DNA from: Haladaptatus halobius
Lineage (GTDB): Archaea; Halobacteriota; Halobacteria; Halobacteriales; Haladaptataceae
Length of the DNA stretch: 64,000 nucleotides
Direction of reading: 5' to 3'
NCBI RefSeq assembly: GCF_020618475.1
Contig: NZ_CP085335.1
Span: 310,001 to 374,000, forward strand
The position numbers and the translations under genes were made by a program. Shown piece by piece: positions 1-9,316 of the stretch (position 1 is its first letter; every line of letters begins with the position of its first letter). The notes under the pieces are model-generated. The model had not been told where the DNA came from. It searched no databases and saw nothing but the letters and a program-made list of their open reading frames with translations.

Positions 1-84
1 CGATTTTGGCGCAGTTTCCGCGTCGAACGCAGACGTTACGACTCCTCGACAAAAACTATATGCTATCGAAGCTGACTATCAGCT

Positions 85-657
85 ATGTCTCTCGCCTCGC
101 TTGCTCGGCCTCGCCGAAGGATGGTGTTCCCGTTTGCCACCGTACTCTCCCCATGTCTGTGGTTCATCTATCGGGATGCGACGGTTACCGCAAGCGGTCG
201 CTCCGCGGCGAACGTTTTTCCGCAAGCGATCGCGTTCGCTGCTGGCGCAGTGATTCTGAGTTACGTCATTGCGACGGCGATAGCCGCGATAGCGGCCACG
301 GAGGAGCAGCCATTACCGAGGTGGAAACGATGGTTGTTTGCGCCGTCAAATCAGGTGATCGGGCTGTTCGCTTCGGTTGCGTTAGCGTTCGATATCTACA
401 TCGTCGCTGGAACGGTTCCACGGTGGTTCGACGTCGTGGCGGTTCCAGTGGGTGTCATCGTCGGGTGGCCACTGATGCTACTCGTCGTCGGTTCGATAGC
501 CGTCGTGAACGCGTTCGGACAGCAGTTCGCGGTGATCGAGTTCGTCGCGGTTGCGGTCGGCGTCGCCCTCTCGGTCGCGTGGTTGTTCCTCCTGTTCGGC
601 TGGCTCACGGATGCCGTCGGGCGGTTCGTCGGAACCGCGGTTTCGACGGACGAGTGA
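85..657 (+). CDS. Hypothetical multi-pass membrane protein
   Basis: I do not recognise the family. The 190-residue product is strongly hydrophobic, with about four or five likely membrane segments (roughly residues 13-30, 45-70, 88-108, 115-142 and 147-175) and a basic stretch near residues 78-84. An internal ATG at 121 (Met13) is an equally plausible start, because the first 12 residues are basic and atypical. It lies directly upstream of rps12, on the same strand, with a gap of about 200 bp that holds the rps12 promoter, so it is probably not co-transcribed. In many archaea nusA sits in this place; it is absent here. Confidence 0.6.
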   Translation: MSLASLARPRRRMVFPFATVLSPCLWFIYRDATVTASGRSAANVFPQAIAFAAGAVILSYVIATAIAAIAATEEQPLPRWKRWLFAPSNQVIGLFASVALAFDIYIVAGTVPRWFDVVAVPVGVIVGWPLMLLVVGSIAVVNAFGQQFAVIEFVAVAVGVALSVAWLFLLFGWLTDAVGRFVGTAVSTDE

Positions 658-826
658 CGACGGCCCACCGCTCGTTCGTCACAACGCCGAACGTTTCGGA
701 CGGAGACGAACGAGAACCGACGAACGAATCCATTGGCTCGGCTTAGAATCACTGCAACGCTCTCAAATCGCTTTATCGATCCCTTTCGAGCGACCTGCGG
801 GCGTTTCACCGAAATCAAAAGAGGAC

Positions 827-837
827 GCTTAAGTAGC
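827..837 (+). promoter_or_regulatory. Putative TATA box of rps12-rps7
   Basis: The AT-rich stretch CGCTTAAGTAG lies about 25-33 bp before the rps12 ATG, within GC-rich sequence. That spacing fits a short-leadered or leaderless haloarchaeal transcript. Assigned by position and composition only. Confidence 0.4.
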
Positions 838-859
838 TCCATCGGATAGTCCACGTCAT

Positions 860-1288
860 ATGGCGAACGGCAAGTATGCAGCTCGAAAGCTGAAGAAAGA
901 CCGCCAGAACCATCGGTGGTCTGACTCCGATTACGCCCGACGCGAGCGCGGTCTCGGGGAGAAATCCGATCCCCTCGAAGGCGCGCCACAGGGTCGAGGT
1001 ATCGTGCTGGAGAAAGTGGGCGTCGAAGCGAAACAGCCCAACTCCGCGATTCGAAAGTGCGTCCGCGTCCAGCTCATCAAGAACGGAAAGCAGGTCACGG
1101 CGTTCCTTCCCGGTGACGGTGCAATCTCGTTCATCGACGAGCACGACGAGGTCACCATCGCGGGAATCGGCGGTGCGAAGGGTCGCGCGATGGGCGACCT
1201 CTCCGCCGTCAACTACAAGGTAGAGAAAGTCAACGGCGTGAGCCTGCAGGAACTGGTTCGCGGGAACGCGGAGAAACCGGTGCGATAA
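860..1288 (+). CDS. rps12: Small ribosomal subunit protein S12 (uS12)
   Basis: Component of the 30S decoding centre. The 142-residue product has the archaeal/eukaryal form of S12: a basic N-terminus ([12 protein letters not shown]), then the highly conserved [20 protein letters not shown] block around residues 56-75 that includes the residues near the decoding site, followed by the conserved AFLPGDGA segment. Length is normal for archaeal S12. rps7 follows with a 2-bp gap, so the two are translationally close and very likely one operon. The start is fixed by the [11 protein letters not shown] beginning, typical of haloarchaea. Confidence 0.98.
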   Translation: MANGKYAARKLKKDRQNHRWSDSDYARRERGLGEKSDPLEGAPQGRGIVLEKVGVEAKQPNSAIRKCVRVQLIKNGKQVTAFLPGDGAISFIDEHDEVTIAGIGGAKGRAMGDLSAVNYKVEKVNGVSLQELVRGNAEKPVR

Positions 1289-1290
1289 CC

Positions 1291-1908
1291 ATGTCGGCAG
1301 ACGAAGAACAACCGGAACCCGACTCGCACGTCGGCACGGAAGGCGAAGGCGCAGCGGCGAAGCTGTTCGGCACGTGGGACGTGACGGAAATAGAGTTCCG
1401 CGACCCGAGCACGGAGCGGTATATCTCGGTCACGCCCGTCGCGCACACGATGGGTCGCCACGCCGGAAAGCAGTTCCAGAAGAGCGAGGTCAGCATCGTC
1501 GAGCGCCTCATCAACCGTCTCATGCAGACGGAGGAGAACACGGGCAAGAAACAGCAGACGATGAAGATCGTCCGCGCTTCGTTCGACATCATCCACGACC
1601 GCACCGAGGAGAACCCGATACAGGTGCTCGTCCGCGCAGTCGAGAACGCCGCCCCGCGCGAGGAGACGGTTCGCCTGAAGTATGGCGGCATCTCCGTCCC
1701 GAAGGCGGTCGACGTCGCACCGCAGCGTCGCGTCGACCAGTCGCTCAAGTTCATCGCCGAGGGTGCCTACAGTGCCTCGTTCAAGTCCCCCACGGACGCC
1801 GAGGACGCGCTGGCCTCCCAGCTCATCGGCGCGGCGAACTACGACGTGCAGACCTACGCTATCAACCAGAAAGAAGAGAAAGAGCGCGTCGCCGCCGCGG
1901 CTCGCTAA
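1291..1908 (+). CDS. rps7: Small ribosomal subunit protein S7 (uS7)
   Basis: Head protein of the 30S subunit that nucleates assembly on the 3' domain of 16S rRNA. The 205-residue product has a haloarchaeal acidic N-terminal extension (about 20 residues), then the archaeal S7 body with [51 protein letters not shown] and a basic C-terminal helix. Starts 2 bp after rps12, in the universal S12-S7 order. Unlike the classical str operon, fusA does not follow directly: a 490-bp spacer and an opposite-strand gene intervene. Confidence 0.98.
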   Translation: MSADEEQPEPDSHVGTEGEGAAAKLFGTWDVTEIEFRDPSTERYISVTPVAHTMGRHAGKQFQKSEVSIVERLINRLMQTEENTGKKQQTMKIVRASFDIIHDRTEENPIQVLVRAVENAAPREETVRLKYGGISVPKAVDVAPQRRVDQSLKFIAEGAYSASFKSPTDAEDALASQLIGAANYDVQTYAINQKEEKERVAAAAR

Positions 1909-2406
1909 CGTCACCGACTCGAATCTCTCTGGGTTAGATTCATTCTTCTCTCGTTTGTCGGTCTCGTGGAGAGCGACTGGTTCGACAAGGGTTGGTTTCG
2001 GAAGGTTTCCAGGCGGTATCGTTCAGTACGACTCGGTAGAGAACGGTGGAAATCAGTACGTTTTGTCGAGGACGTTCTCGACCGCTCTGCTTGTGCCGAG
2101 TGAACCACTGTTGTCGTCTCGTCACGGAAAGCCCCGGACACTCACCCCGCCGGGCCAGACTCATTGCGCTCATCCACCGTCGGAGCTCGTCTCTTTGGTG
2201 GACTGAAAGGGCGAGGCGCGCGAGTCATGCGAACGAGGTGAGCGTGCCGCACGCCCGCGCAGCGACCGACGTGAGCGAGCAGGAACGGCTTCCGGTGGCG
2301 TAACCCACGAGGGCTTTCGGAGACGATTCCACTGTGGTTGCTTGTTCGTCACGTAGAAAACGCTAGCGAGTATTCCCAAATCCTCGAACCACCGCCGACA
2401 AAACCG
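1909..2406. other. Non-coding spacer after rps7 with a GC-rich dispersed-element-like block
   Basis: No credible gene is present; open frames here lack family features. The part near 2186-2335 has a composition I associate with recurring haloarchaeal intergenic elements: GGTGGACTGAAAGGGCGAGG at its left side, many CGAGCG/GAGCGAGC tracts, and GGGCTTTCGGAGACGATTCC at its right side. The remainder shows nothing recognisable. Recognition of the element is by memory of pattern and not by alignment. Confidence 0.35.
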
Positions 2407-3162
2407 CTAGTCCGCTGCTTGTCTTTCGTCGCCACCATCGAGGACGTACTCGCGCGCCGCACCGACCAACTCCTTCCGGTACTCGCTCTCGTCGGGGTCG
2501 TCGGCCAGCGAGAGGAACCGATACTTGAACCCCTGTACGTCCACCGTCGGCGCGTCGCGGGCCGCGGTGCGGGCGAGGTCGTAGAGGCGGTGGTCGCGTC
2601 CCACGAGGTCGTGGCGCTCGACCAGTGCGAGGGCGAAGGCGGCGTTGACGGCGGTCATCTCGGGGTCGGCGGTGGCGGTCGTTCGCCGACCGCGGGGGAA
2701 GGCCGGCCGATCCGCGACCGCGGCGGCGAGTTCGGATTCGAGGAAGGCGACGAGTTTATCGGTCGGGCCGACGCGCAGCGTGATGTCGTCGGCGTAGATG
2801 TCCTTCATGTGGTTGGCGATCTGGTAGCAGTGGGTGAGCTTTCGGCGCTCGACCGACCGTCCGGAGAACGCGAGGAACAGCGCCTCGGCGGTCGACTGCA
2901 TGTGCGAGGGGTGCGCCTGCTCGTGGCGGGCCATGTGCGAATACTCGTGGAGCGCGAGTTCGCGGGCCATCGCGCTGGTCGCTGCCTGTTCGGAGATGTT
3001 GAGGACGTGGTAGTCGCCGGGGTGGGCGGTCCACGTGCGCTCGTCCGGGTCGGAGCGAACGCGCACGCGGACGGGGCGGTCTAAGTCGTGCTCGGTTTCG
3101 AAGAGGTCGGATGCGCTGAGAAACGGGGTCGTCGGTGCGGCTCCTTGCACACGAATATCCAT
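2407..3162 (-). CDS. DUF5781 family protein, metalloprotease-like HExxH relative
   Basis: A conserved haloarchaeal protein of unknown biochemical role. The product, 251 residues from the ATG at 3162, begins MDIRVQGAAPTTPFLSASD, the usual start of this family; an upstream ATG at 3177 adds only five residues. Around residues 70-95 it carries LHEYSHMARHEQAHPSH. The H-E-x-x-H spacing matches the zinc-binding helix of metallopeptidases, with further His and Glu residues downstream that could be ligands. No signal peptide is visible, so any activity would be cytosolic. It lies between rps7 and fusA on the opposite strand, interrupting the str gene order. Confidence 0.8.
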   Translation of the reverse strand: MDIRVQGAAPTTPFLSASDLFETEHDLDRPVRVRVRSDPDERTWTAHPGDYHVLNISEQAATSAMARELALHEYSHMARHEQAHPSHMQSTAEALFLAFSGRSVERRKLTHCYQIANHMKDIYADDITLRVGPTDKLVAFLESELAAAVADRPAFPRGRRTTATADPEMTAVNAAFALALVERHDLVGRDHRLYDLARTAARDAPTVDVQGFKYRFLSLADDPDESEYRKELVGAAREYVLDGGDERQAAD

Positions 3163-3269
3163 GCGTGATGTTGTCACGGGTTGGACGGCTATTAGATTGC
3201 CGGTTGGAGCAATTCACCCGAGGTCGCTAACGGTCGGACGAACGGTGCAACGACCGCCAACCGACGAGG

Positions 3270-3277
3270 TTTTTATG
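3270..3277 (+). promoter_or_regulatory. Candidate TATA box for fusA
   Basis: TTTTTATG, about 105 bp before the fusA ATG, implies a leader of roughly 75-80 nt. A second weaker candidate, CTTTTCAA near 3343-3350, would give an almost leaderless transcript. I cannot decide between them. Confidence 0.35.
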
Positions 3278-3379
3278 CTCTATGTGACCGATTCGCAGGG
3301 AAACGCGGCGTTTCTCGACCGTTCGTGGGCGGGCAAAACACTACGCTTTTCAACCTCGTACAGGTAGGGATACCCATAT

Positions 3380-5569
3380 ATGGGCAGACGAAAGAAGATC
3401 GTCGAACAGTGCGAGCGGCTCATGGACAAGCCGGAACAGATCCGGAATATTGCCATCGCCGCACACATCGACCACGGTAAAACGACACTTACGGACAACC
3501 TCCTCGCTGGTGCCGGAATGATCTCCTCGGAGACTGCTGGTCACCAGCGCGCGATGGACACGGAAGAGGACGAGCAGGAACGCGGTATCACCATCGACGC
3601 CGCGAACGTCTCGATGACGCACAATTACGAGGACACCGACTACCTCATCAACCTCATCGACACCCCTGGCCACGTGGACTTCGGCGGGGACGTGACCCGC
3701 GCGATGCGCGCCGTCGACGGTGCGCTCGTGGTGGTCGACGCCGTCGAAGGGACGATGCCACAGACGGAGACCGTCCTGCGTCAGGCGCTCCGTGAGGGCG
3801 TCAAGCCGACCCTGTTCATCAACAAGGTCGACCGCCTCATCAACGAGCTACAGGAAGGACCGCAGGAGATGCAAGAGCGTCTCCAGAAGGTCATCCGCGA
3901 GGTGAACGAACTCATCCGCGGCATGGAAGAGGAGAAGTACGAGCAGGGCTGGAAGGTGTCCGTCGAGGACGGCACTGTCGCGTTCGGCTCCGCGCTGTAC
4001 AACTGGGCGGTGAGCCTCCCGTCGATGCAACAGACTGGCATCGACTTCGGCGATATCATCGAGCTGAACCGCCAGGGCGAGGAGGGAATCGAAGAGCTGA
4101 AAGATCGAACCCCGCTCTCGGACGTCGTGCTCGACATGGTCGCGGAGCACTTCCCGAACCCGCTCAACGCGCAGCCCGAGCGTATTCCGACCGTTTGGCG
4201 CGGTGACGACAGCACGCAGCTCGCGGAGGACATGCGACTCGTGAACGCGGACGGCGAGGTCGTCTTCATGGTCACGGACATCGGCATGGATCCGCACGCG
4301 GGCGAGATCGCCACGGGTCGGCTGTTCTCCGGCACCCTCGAAAAGGGCCAAGAGCTGTACGTCTCCGGTACGGCGGGCAAAAACCGCATCCAGAACGTCG
4401 GTATCTTCATGGGCGGCGAGCGCGAGGACGTGGAGCGCGTCCCCGCGGGGAACATCGCGTCCGTCACCGGCCTCCGAGATGCCATCGCCGGTTCCACCGT
4501 CTCCTCGGTCGAGATGACGCCGTTCGAGTCCATCGAACATATCTCGGAACCCGTCATCACGAAGTCCGTCGAGGCGAAGAGCATGGACGACCTGCCGAAG
4601 CTCATCGAGACGCTCCGACAGGTGTCCAAGGAAGACCCGACCATCCAGATCACCATCAACGAGGACACGGGCGAACACCTCATCAGCGGTCAGGGCGAAC
4701 TCCACCTCGAAGTCATCACCCAGCGTATCGAGCGCAATCAAGGTATCCCGGTGACGACCGGTGAACCCATCGTCGTCTACCGCGAGCAGGTTCAGGGCGG
4801 CACGGAGACCGTCGAAGGTATCTCGCCGAACCGCCACAACCGGTTCTACCTGACGGTCGAACCGCTCAACGACGAGATCGTCGAGAAGGTACGACTCGGC
4901 GACGTGTCGATGGACATGCCCGAGCAGGAGCGCCGCGAGGCCCTGCAGGAAGCCGGCATGGACAAAGACACCAGCCAGAACGTGGAACACATCCACGGGA
5001 CGAACATCCTCATCGACGACACGAAGGGTATCCAACACCTGAACGAGACGATGGAGCTCGTCATCGAGGGGTTAGAAGAGGCGCTCGACGACGGACCGCT
5101 CGCGGCCGAACCCGTGCAGGGGACGCTCATCCGCCTCAACGACGCCCGCCTCCACGAGGACACCATCCACCGTGGTCCGGCGCAGGTCATCCCCGCAGTT
5201 CGTCAGGCGGTTCACAGCGCGCTCATCCACGGTCACGTCAAACTCCTCGAACCGATCCAGAACGTCCGCATCGACGTGCCGAACGAGCACATGGGTGCCG
5301 CGTCTGGCGAGATTCAGGGCCGACGTGGTCGCGTGGACGACATGTATCAGGAGGGCGACCTCATGGTCGTCGAGGGTATCGCGCCGGTCGACGAGATGAT
5401 CGGATTCGCCAGCGACATCCGCTCCGCGACCGAGGGTCGCGCCTCGTGGAACACGGAGAACGCAGGCTTTCAGGTCATGGCCGACAATCTCCAGCGGGAG
5501 AAGATCATGGAGATCCGCGAACGCAAGGGTATGAAGCTGGAACTGCCGCAGGCCGTGGACTACTTCTAA
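3380..5569 (+). CDS. fusA: Translation elongation factor EF-2
   Basis: GTPase that translocates tRNA and mRNA on the ribosome. The 729-residue length is normal for archaeal EF-2. The G domain shows [10 protein letters not shown] near residues 29-38, the switch segment [24 protein letters not shown] and NKVDR. Domain IV carries [12 protein letters not shown]; the His in IHRG (about residue 597) is the position modified to diphthamide in archaea and eukaryotes. The start codon sits inside a perfect 12-bp palindrome, CCCATATATGGG (3373-3384). The gene is separated from rps7 and from tef1a by unrelated genes, so it has its own promoter. Confidence 0.98.
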   Translation: MGRRKKIVEQCERLMDKPEQIRNIAIAAHIDHGKTTLTDNLLAGAGMISSETAGHQRAMDTEEDEQERGITIDAANVSMTHNYEDTDYLINLIDTPGHVDFGGDVTRAMRAVDGALVVVDAVEGTMPQTETVLRQALREGVKPTLFINKVDRLINELQEGPQEMQERLQKVIREVNELIRGMEEEKYEQGWKVSVEDGTVAFGSALYNWAVSLPSMQQTGIDFGDIIELNRQGEEGIEELKDRTPLSDVVLDMVAEHFPNPLNAQPERIPTVWRGDDSTQLAEDMRLVNADGEVVFMVTDIGMDPHAGEIATGRLFSGTLEKGQELYVSGTAGKNRIQNVGIFMGGEREDVERVPAGNIASVTGLRDAIAGSTVSSVEMTPFESIEHISEPVITKSVEAKSMDDLPKLIETLRQVSKEDPTIQITINEDTGEHLISGQGELHLEVITQRIERNQGIPVTTGEPIVVYREQVQGGTETVEGISPNRHNRFYLTVEPLNDEIVEKVRLGDVSMDMPEQERREALQEAGMDKDTSQNVEHIHGTNILIDDTKGIQHLNETMELVIEGLEEALDDGPLAAEPVQGTLIRLNDARLHEDTIHRGPAQVIPAVRQAVHSALIHGHVKLLEPIQNVRIDVPNEHMGAASGEIQGRRGRVDDMYQEGDLMVVEGIAPVDEMIGFASDIRSATEGRASWNTENAGFQVMADNLQREKIMEIRERKGMKLELPQAVDYF

Positions 5570-5675
5570 GCGACACCGGTTGCTTTCTTTGCGGTTTCTT
5601 CCGCTAGAAGCGCCCGAGACGAGTCGCTCCGTTTCGATTCGGCACGACCGGAACAGTGACTGCTACGGATGTGTT

Positions 5676-5846
5676 TTATCGTTCACCCCGATGGACGATT
5701 CTTGCGTCGCACATCGGGCAGACCTCCTCTCGGCTGTCGAAGGCCGTCTGGCAGAACGCACAGACGTGGTTCGTCTCCGCACCGGTACTTCCCGCGCCGA
5801 CCGCATCAGTGAATCGCATCTCTGTCACCTGACTTCCCGGTTCCAT
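5676..5846 (-). CDS. Small zinc-finger protein (CPxC-type), 56 residues
   Basis: A short minus-strand gene in the gap between fusA and the ACT-protein gene. From the ATG at 5846 the product begins MEPGSQVTEMRFTDAVGAGS; a second in-frame ATG at 5819 gives 47 residues. The body carries CAFC, then 11 residues, then CPMC, followed by a short basic tail ending at TAA. Two C-x2-C knuckles in under 60 residues is the layout of the very small zinc-finger proteins that are abundant in haloarchaea. The two knuckles are ideally spaced to bind one zinc ion. Function unknown; some haloarchaeal members affect motility, biofilm or stress, but nothing here assigns a role. It is opposite in direction to both neighbours. 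Confidence 0.7.
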   Translation of the reverse strand: MEPGSQVTEMRFTDAVGAGSTGAETNHVCAFCQTAFDSREEVCPMCDARIVHRGER

Positions 5847-5903
5847 CTCCAGCGGTATTACTACGCGCTCGTTAACACACCGTGTAGTGTCTGACTAACT
5901 CTC

Positions 5904-5940
5904 GTTGCAGACGGTTGTGCTCCCGTTGCATCACGTTGCA
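5904..5940. promoter_or_regulatory. Three direct GTTGCA repeats upstream of ACT-hom operon
   Basis: Identical hexamers GTTGCA start at 5904, 5925 and 5935, that is 21 and 10 bp apart, so all three face the same side of the helix. They end 36 bp before the TTTATT box of the operon. This looks like an operator or activator array; the binding protein is unknown. Confidence 0.45.
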
Positions 5941-5976
5941 ACCTCCGGAACGGAGAATTTTGTAACCGACTGAAGC

Positions 5977-5982
5977 TTTATT
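5977..5982 (+). promoter_or_regulatory. TATA box of ACT-hom operon
   Basis: TTTATT within GAAGCTTTATTGTCG, 27-32 bp before the ATG at 6009, consistent with a leaderless or nearly leaderless haloarchaeal transcript. Confidence 0.55.
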
Positions 5983-6008
5983 GTCGCCCGCGCTCGAATC
6001 CTGCTACC

Positions 6009-6548
6009 ATGACCGACCACGGCGACGGACGGGTGCAGGCGTACACGGTTCGGCTGGAACTGGCCGACGAACCGGGTGAACTGCTCCGCGCCCTCGAACC
6101 CATCGCCGATTCCGGTGGAAATCTGCTCAGCGTCTTCCACGAACGCGGGTCACTCACGCCGCGCGGCCACATCCCGGTCGAGGTGGACTTGGAGTGTCCC
6201 CCGGATCGCTTCGACACCATCGTCTCCGCACTCCGCGAGGGGAGCGTGAACGTCGTCCGCGCCGGGGCAGAGCGATACGACGAGGAGATAACCGTCATCC
6301 TCACCGGCCACATCATCGACACCGACATCTCCGATACTCTCTCGCGGATCACGACCGAGGCGCGCACGTCGGTCGTCGACATCTCGCTTTCGGCTCCGGA
6401 AGGGACGAGCGACGTGTCCAGCGCGCGACTCCGACTCGCCACCGATTCGACGGAGACGGTTCACGTCATCGACACCGTGAACGGCATCGCCGACGAGAAA
6501 GGATTGACGGTCATCGAACCGCTGACCGACAGGGAGGGCGGCGTATGA
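6009..6548 (+). CDS. ACT-domain amino-acid-binding regulatory protein
   Basis: The 179-residue product starts with a typical ACT ligand-binding fold: YTVRLELADEPGELLRALEPIADSGGNLLSVFHERG (the beta strand-Pro-Gly-helix signature around residues 10-45), and a second half that may form a second ACT-like unit (VILTGHIIDTDISDTLSRITTEA). It has no catalytic domain. Its stop overlaps the start of hom (ATGA at 6545-6548), so the pair is translationally coupled. In haloarchaea this ACT protein habitually accompanies homoserine dehydrogenase, so it probably senses threonine, methionine or another end product and controls the branch point; the ligand is inference. Confidence 0.88.
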   Translation: MTDHGDGRVQAYTVRLELADEPGELLRALEPIADSGGNLLSVFHERGSLTPRGHIPVEVDLECPPDRFDTIVSALREGSVNVVRAGAERYDEEITVILTGHIIDTDISDTLSRITTEARTSVVDISLSAPEGTSDVSSARLRLATDSTETVHVIDTVNGIADEKGLTVIEPLTDREGGV

Positions 6549-7495
6549 GGCTCGCAGTGCTCGGCGCGGGTGCCGTCGGCCGCTCGGTCGCCGAACTCGC
6601 CGGGGAGTACGGCCACACGGTGACGGCTCTCGCCGATTCCGAAAGCGCAGTCGTAGACGCCGCAGGAATCGATATCGAATCCGTTTTCGCCCGCAAGAAC
6701 AGCGAGGGTCGCGTCGGTTCGCTCGACCCGGACGCCGCGCTCGTAAGCGAGTACGACGCGTTGGTCGAGGCGACCCCGACGACGCTCGGCGACGCGCGAC
6801 CGGGGTTCGAGCACGCGCGCGAGGCACTCCGCGCCGACCGGCACGTCGTACTGGCGAACAAGGGGCCGGTCGCCGAACGCTACCGGGAGTTGCGAGCGCT
6901 CGAACGGGAGAGCGAGGGTCGCGTGCAGTTCGAAGCGACCGTCGGCGGCGCGATACCCGTGCTCTCGACTATCACGGACATCGGCGCGAAAAACGTCACC
7001 GCGGTTCGTGGCGTGCTGAACGGCACCGCGAACTTCGTCCTCTCGCGGATGGCCGCGGAGGGGCTCAGCTACGAGCACGTGCTCGCGGAGGCCCAAGATC
7101 TCGGCGTGGCGGAGGCCGACCCGTCGTTCGACGTGGACGGGACCGACGCCGCGCTGAAGTGCGTCATCCTCGCCAACGTCCTCTTCGACGGCGAGTACAC
7201 CCTCGCCGACGCCGAGGTCGCCGGTATCCGGGACCTCCCGGGGAGCGCACTCGAACTGGCCGCCGAGGACGGCCGAACGATTCGCCTCGTCGGCGAAGTC
7301 GCGCGCGACGGCGTCCGGGTCGGTCCGCGTCTCGTCCCCGAACACGGCACGCTCGCGGTGTCCGGCACGCGAAACATCGTCCAGTTCGAGACGGAGCACG
7401 CCGGACGACTCAACATCAGCGGGCGCGGTGCGGGCGGCCCCGAGACGGCGACCGCCGTGCTGTCGGACGTGACGCGATTGGAACGCGAGGAGTAG
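6545..7495 (+). CDS. hom: Homoserine dehydrogenase
   Basis: Reduces aspartate semialdehyde to homoserine with NAD(P)H, the branch step to threonine and methionine. The 316-residue product begins MRLAVLGAGAVGRSVAELA (Rossmann G-x-G-x-x-G, residues 6-11), continues with ANKGPVAERY, the catalytic-domain motif GGAIPVLSTI, the GVLNGTANFVLSRM segment and DVDGTDAALK (Asp and Lys of the active site). The length is short because the regulatory ACT domain that many homologues carry at the C-terminus is missing; it is supplied by the separate upstream gene, with which it overlaps by 4 bp. The ATG at 6545 was chosen because an earlier in-frame start would run through the upstream gene. Confidence 0.93.
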   Translation: MRLAVLGAGAVGRSVAELAGEYGHTVTALADSESAVVDAAGIDIESVFARKNSEGRVGSLDPDAALVSEYDALVEATPTTLGDARPGFEHAREALRADRHVVLANKGPVAERYRELRALERESEGRVQFEATVGGAIPVLSTITDIGAKNVTAVRGVLNGTANFVLSRMAAEGLSYEHVLAEAQDLGVAEADPSFDVDGTDAALKCVILANVLFDGEYTLADAEVAGIRDLPGSALELAAEDGRTIRLVGEVARDGVRVGPRLVPEHGTLAVSGTRNIVQFETEHAGRLNISGRGAGGPETATAVLSDVTRLEREE

Positions 7496-7575
7496 CCCGC
7501 CACCAGACACGCCATAGCGTGTCACGTGTTCCCACTAACCGCCAGACGGCGGCGAGATAGCCTGCATGACGTATC

Positions 7576-7588
7576 GAAATGGTTTTAA
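7576..7588 (+). promoter_or_regulatory. BRE/TATA promoter of tef1a-rps10
   Basis: CGAAAT-GGTTTTAA resembles a B-recognition element plus TATA box. It is about 51 bp before the tef1a ATG, predicting a leader of roughly 25 nt. This shows tef1a has its own promoter after hom. Confidence 0.5.
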
Positions 7589-7638
7589 CCGCTTCTGCCA
7601 AATAAATCCGACAGAGCGCATCTGCGCGTGAGATACCA

Positions 7639-8904
7639 ATGAGCGACAAACCACACCAGAACTTGGCCGTCATCGGCCACGTCGACCACGGCAAGAGTAC
7701 GATGGTCGGGCGACTCCTCTTCGAGACGGGGAGCGTCCCGGAGCACGTCATCGAACAGCACCGCGAAGAAGCGGAAGAGAAGGGTAAGGGCGGCTTCGAG
7801 TTCGCCTACGTGATGGACAACCTCGCCGAGGAGCGCGAGCGCGGCGTCACCATCGACATCGCCCACCAGGAGTTCGACACCGACGAGTACTACTTCACCA
7901 TCGTCGACTGTCCGGGCCACCGCGACTTCGTGAAGAACATGATCACGGGCGCGAGCCAAGCCGACAACGCGGTGCTCGTCGTCGCCGCCGACGACGGTGT
8001 CGCGCCGCAGACCCAGGAGCACGTCTTCCTCTCGAAGACACTGGGCATCAACGAGCTCATCATCGCGGTCAACAAGATGGACGTCGTCGACTACGACGAA
8101 GAGAAGTACAACGACGTGAAAGAGCAGGTCTCGAAGCTCCTGAAGCAGGTCAACTTCAAGTCCGACGACGCGACGTTCGTCCCCACCTCGGCGTTCGAGG
8201 GCGACAACGTCTCCGAGCGCTCGGACAACACGTCCTGGTACGACGGACCGACGCTGCTCGAGGCTCTCAACAACCTCGAAGCGCCGGAACCGCCGACGGA
8301 CGCAGACCTCCGCCTGCCGATTCAGGACGTCTATACCATCTCCGGTATCGGAACCGTCCCGGTCGGACGTATCGAGACGGGGACCCTGAATACGGGCGAC
8401 AACGTCTCCTTCCAACCGAGCGACGTCGGTGGCGAGGTCAAGACCATCGAGATGCACCACGAAGAGGTACCGAAGGCGGAACCCGGCGACAACGTCGGTT
8501 TCAACGTTCGCGGAATCGGTAAGGATGACATCCGTCGCGGTGACGTCTGTGGTCCGGCGGACGACCCGCCGAAGGTCGCCGACACGTTCACGGCCCGGAT
8601 CGTCGTGATGCAACACCCCAGCGTGATCACGGCGGGCTACACGCCGGTCTTCCACGCCCACACCGCGCAGGTCGCCTGCACCATCGAATCCATCGACGCG
8701 AAGATCAACCCGTCCACCGGTGAGGTCTCCGAGGAGAACCCGGACTTCATCAAGTCCGGCGACGCAGCGAAGGTTACGGTTCGACCGCAAAAGCCGCTCA
8801 GCATCGAGCCGGCTGGCGAAATTCCGGAACTCGGATCCTTCGCTATTCGTGACATGGGCCAGACCGTCGCGGCCGGTCAAGTCCTCGAAGTCAACGAGAA
8901 GTAA
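7639..8904 (+). CDS. tef1a: Translation elongation factor EF-1-alpha
   Basis: GTPase that delivers aminoacyl-tRNA to the ribosomal A site. The 421-residue product has GHVDHGKST (residues 14-22), the switch segment [36 protein letters not shown], and the C-terminal beta-barrels with [15 protein letters not shown] and [22 protein letters not shown]. Length matches archaeal EF-1-alpha. rps10 follows after a 3-bp gap, the standard archaeal tuf-S10 pair. Confidence 0.98.
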   Translation: MSDKPHQNLAVIGHVDHGKSTMVGRLLFETGSVPEHVIEQHREEAEEKGKGGFEFAYVMDNLAEERERGVTIDIAHQEFDTDEYYFTIVDCPGHRDFVKNMITGASQADNAVLVVAADDGVAPQTQEHVFLSKTLGINELIIAVNKMDVVDYDEEKYNDVKEQVSKLLKQVNFKSDDATFVPTSAFEGDNVSERSDNTSWYDGPTLLEALNNLEAPEPPTDADLRLPIQDVYTISGIGTVPVGRIETGTLNTGDNVSFQPSDVGGEVKTIEMHHEEVPKAEPGDNVGFNVRGIGKDDIRRGDVCGPADDPPKVADTFTARIVVMQHPSVITAGYTPVFHAHTAQVACTIESIDAKINPSTGEVSEENPDFIKSGDAAKVTVRPQKPLSIEPAGEIPELGSFAIRDMGQTVAAGQVLEVNEK

Positions 8905-8907
8905 ACG

Positions 8908-9216
8908 ATGCAGCAAGCACGAGTCCGACTCGCAGGAGCCAACCCCGGCGACCTTGACGATATCTGCGACGATGTCCGAGAGATTGCCGAGAAGACCGGC
9001 GTCTCCCTGAGTGGTCCGATTCCGCTCCCGACAAAGACGCTGGAGATTCCCACACGCAAGTCGCCCGACGGAGAGGGCACCGCAACGTGGGAGCACTGGG
9101 AGATGCGCGTCCACAAGCGCCTCATCGACCTCGACGCGGACGAGCGCGCGCTTCGACAGCTGATGCGCATCCAGGTTCCGAACGACGTGAGCATCGAAAT
9201 CGTTCTCGAAGACTAA
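8908..9216 (+). CDS. rps10: Small ribosomal subunit protein S10 (uS10)
   Basis: Protein of the 30S head. 102 residues, normal length. Recognisable blocks are [20 protein letters not shown] at the N-terminus, [46 protein letters not shown] in the middle, and [19 protein letters not shown] at the end. Co-transcribed with tef1a (3-bp gap). A T5 run at 9287-9291 may end the transcript. Confidence 0.98.
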   Translation: MQQARVRLAGANPGDLDDICDDVREIAEKTGVSLSGPIPLPTKTLEIPTRKSPDGEGTATWEHWEMRVHKRLIDLDADERALRQLMRIQVPNDVSIEIVLED

Positions 9217-9316
9217 GCGACGAACATCGTCTGCCGCCACTTATCTATCCGTTTTCTCGCCTCAACCAGCGACGGCGTCGGGTCGATTTTTGTAGCTCCG
9301 GCGAACAGTAGTTAGT

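Noticed and set aside
3275-3367. 30-codon ORF (MLYVTDSQGNAAFLDRSW...) just before fusA
   Set aside because: Its ATG lies within the candidate TATA box, so it would be upstream of the transcript start.
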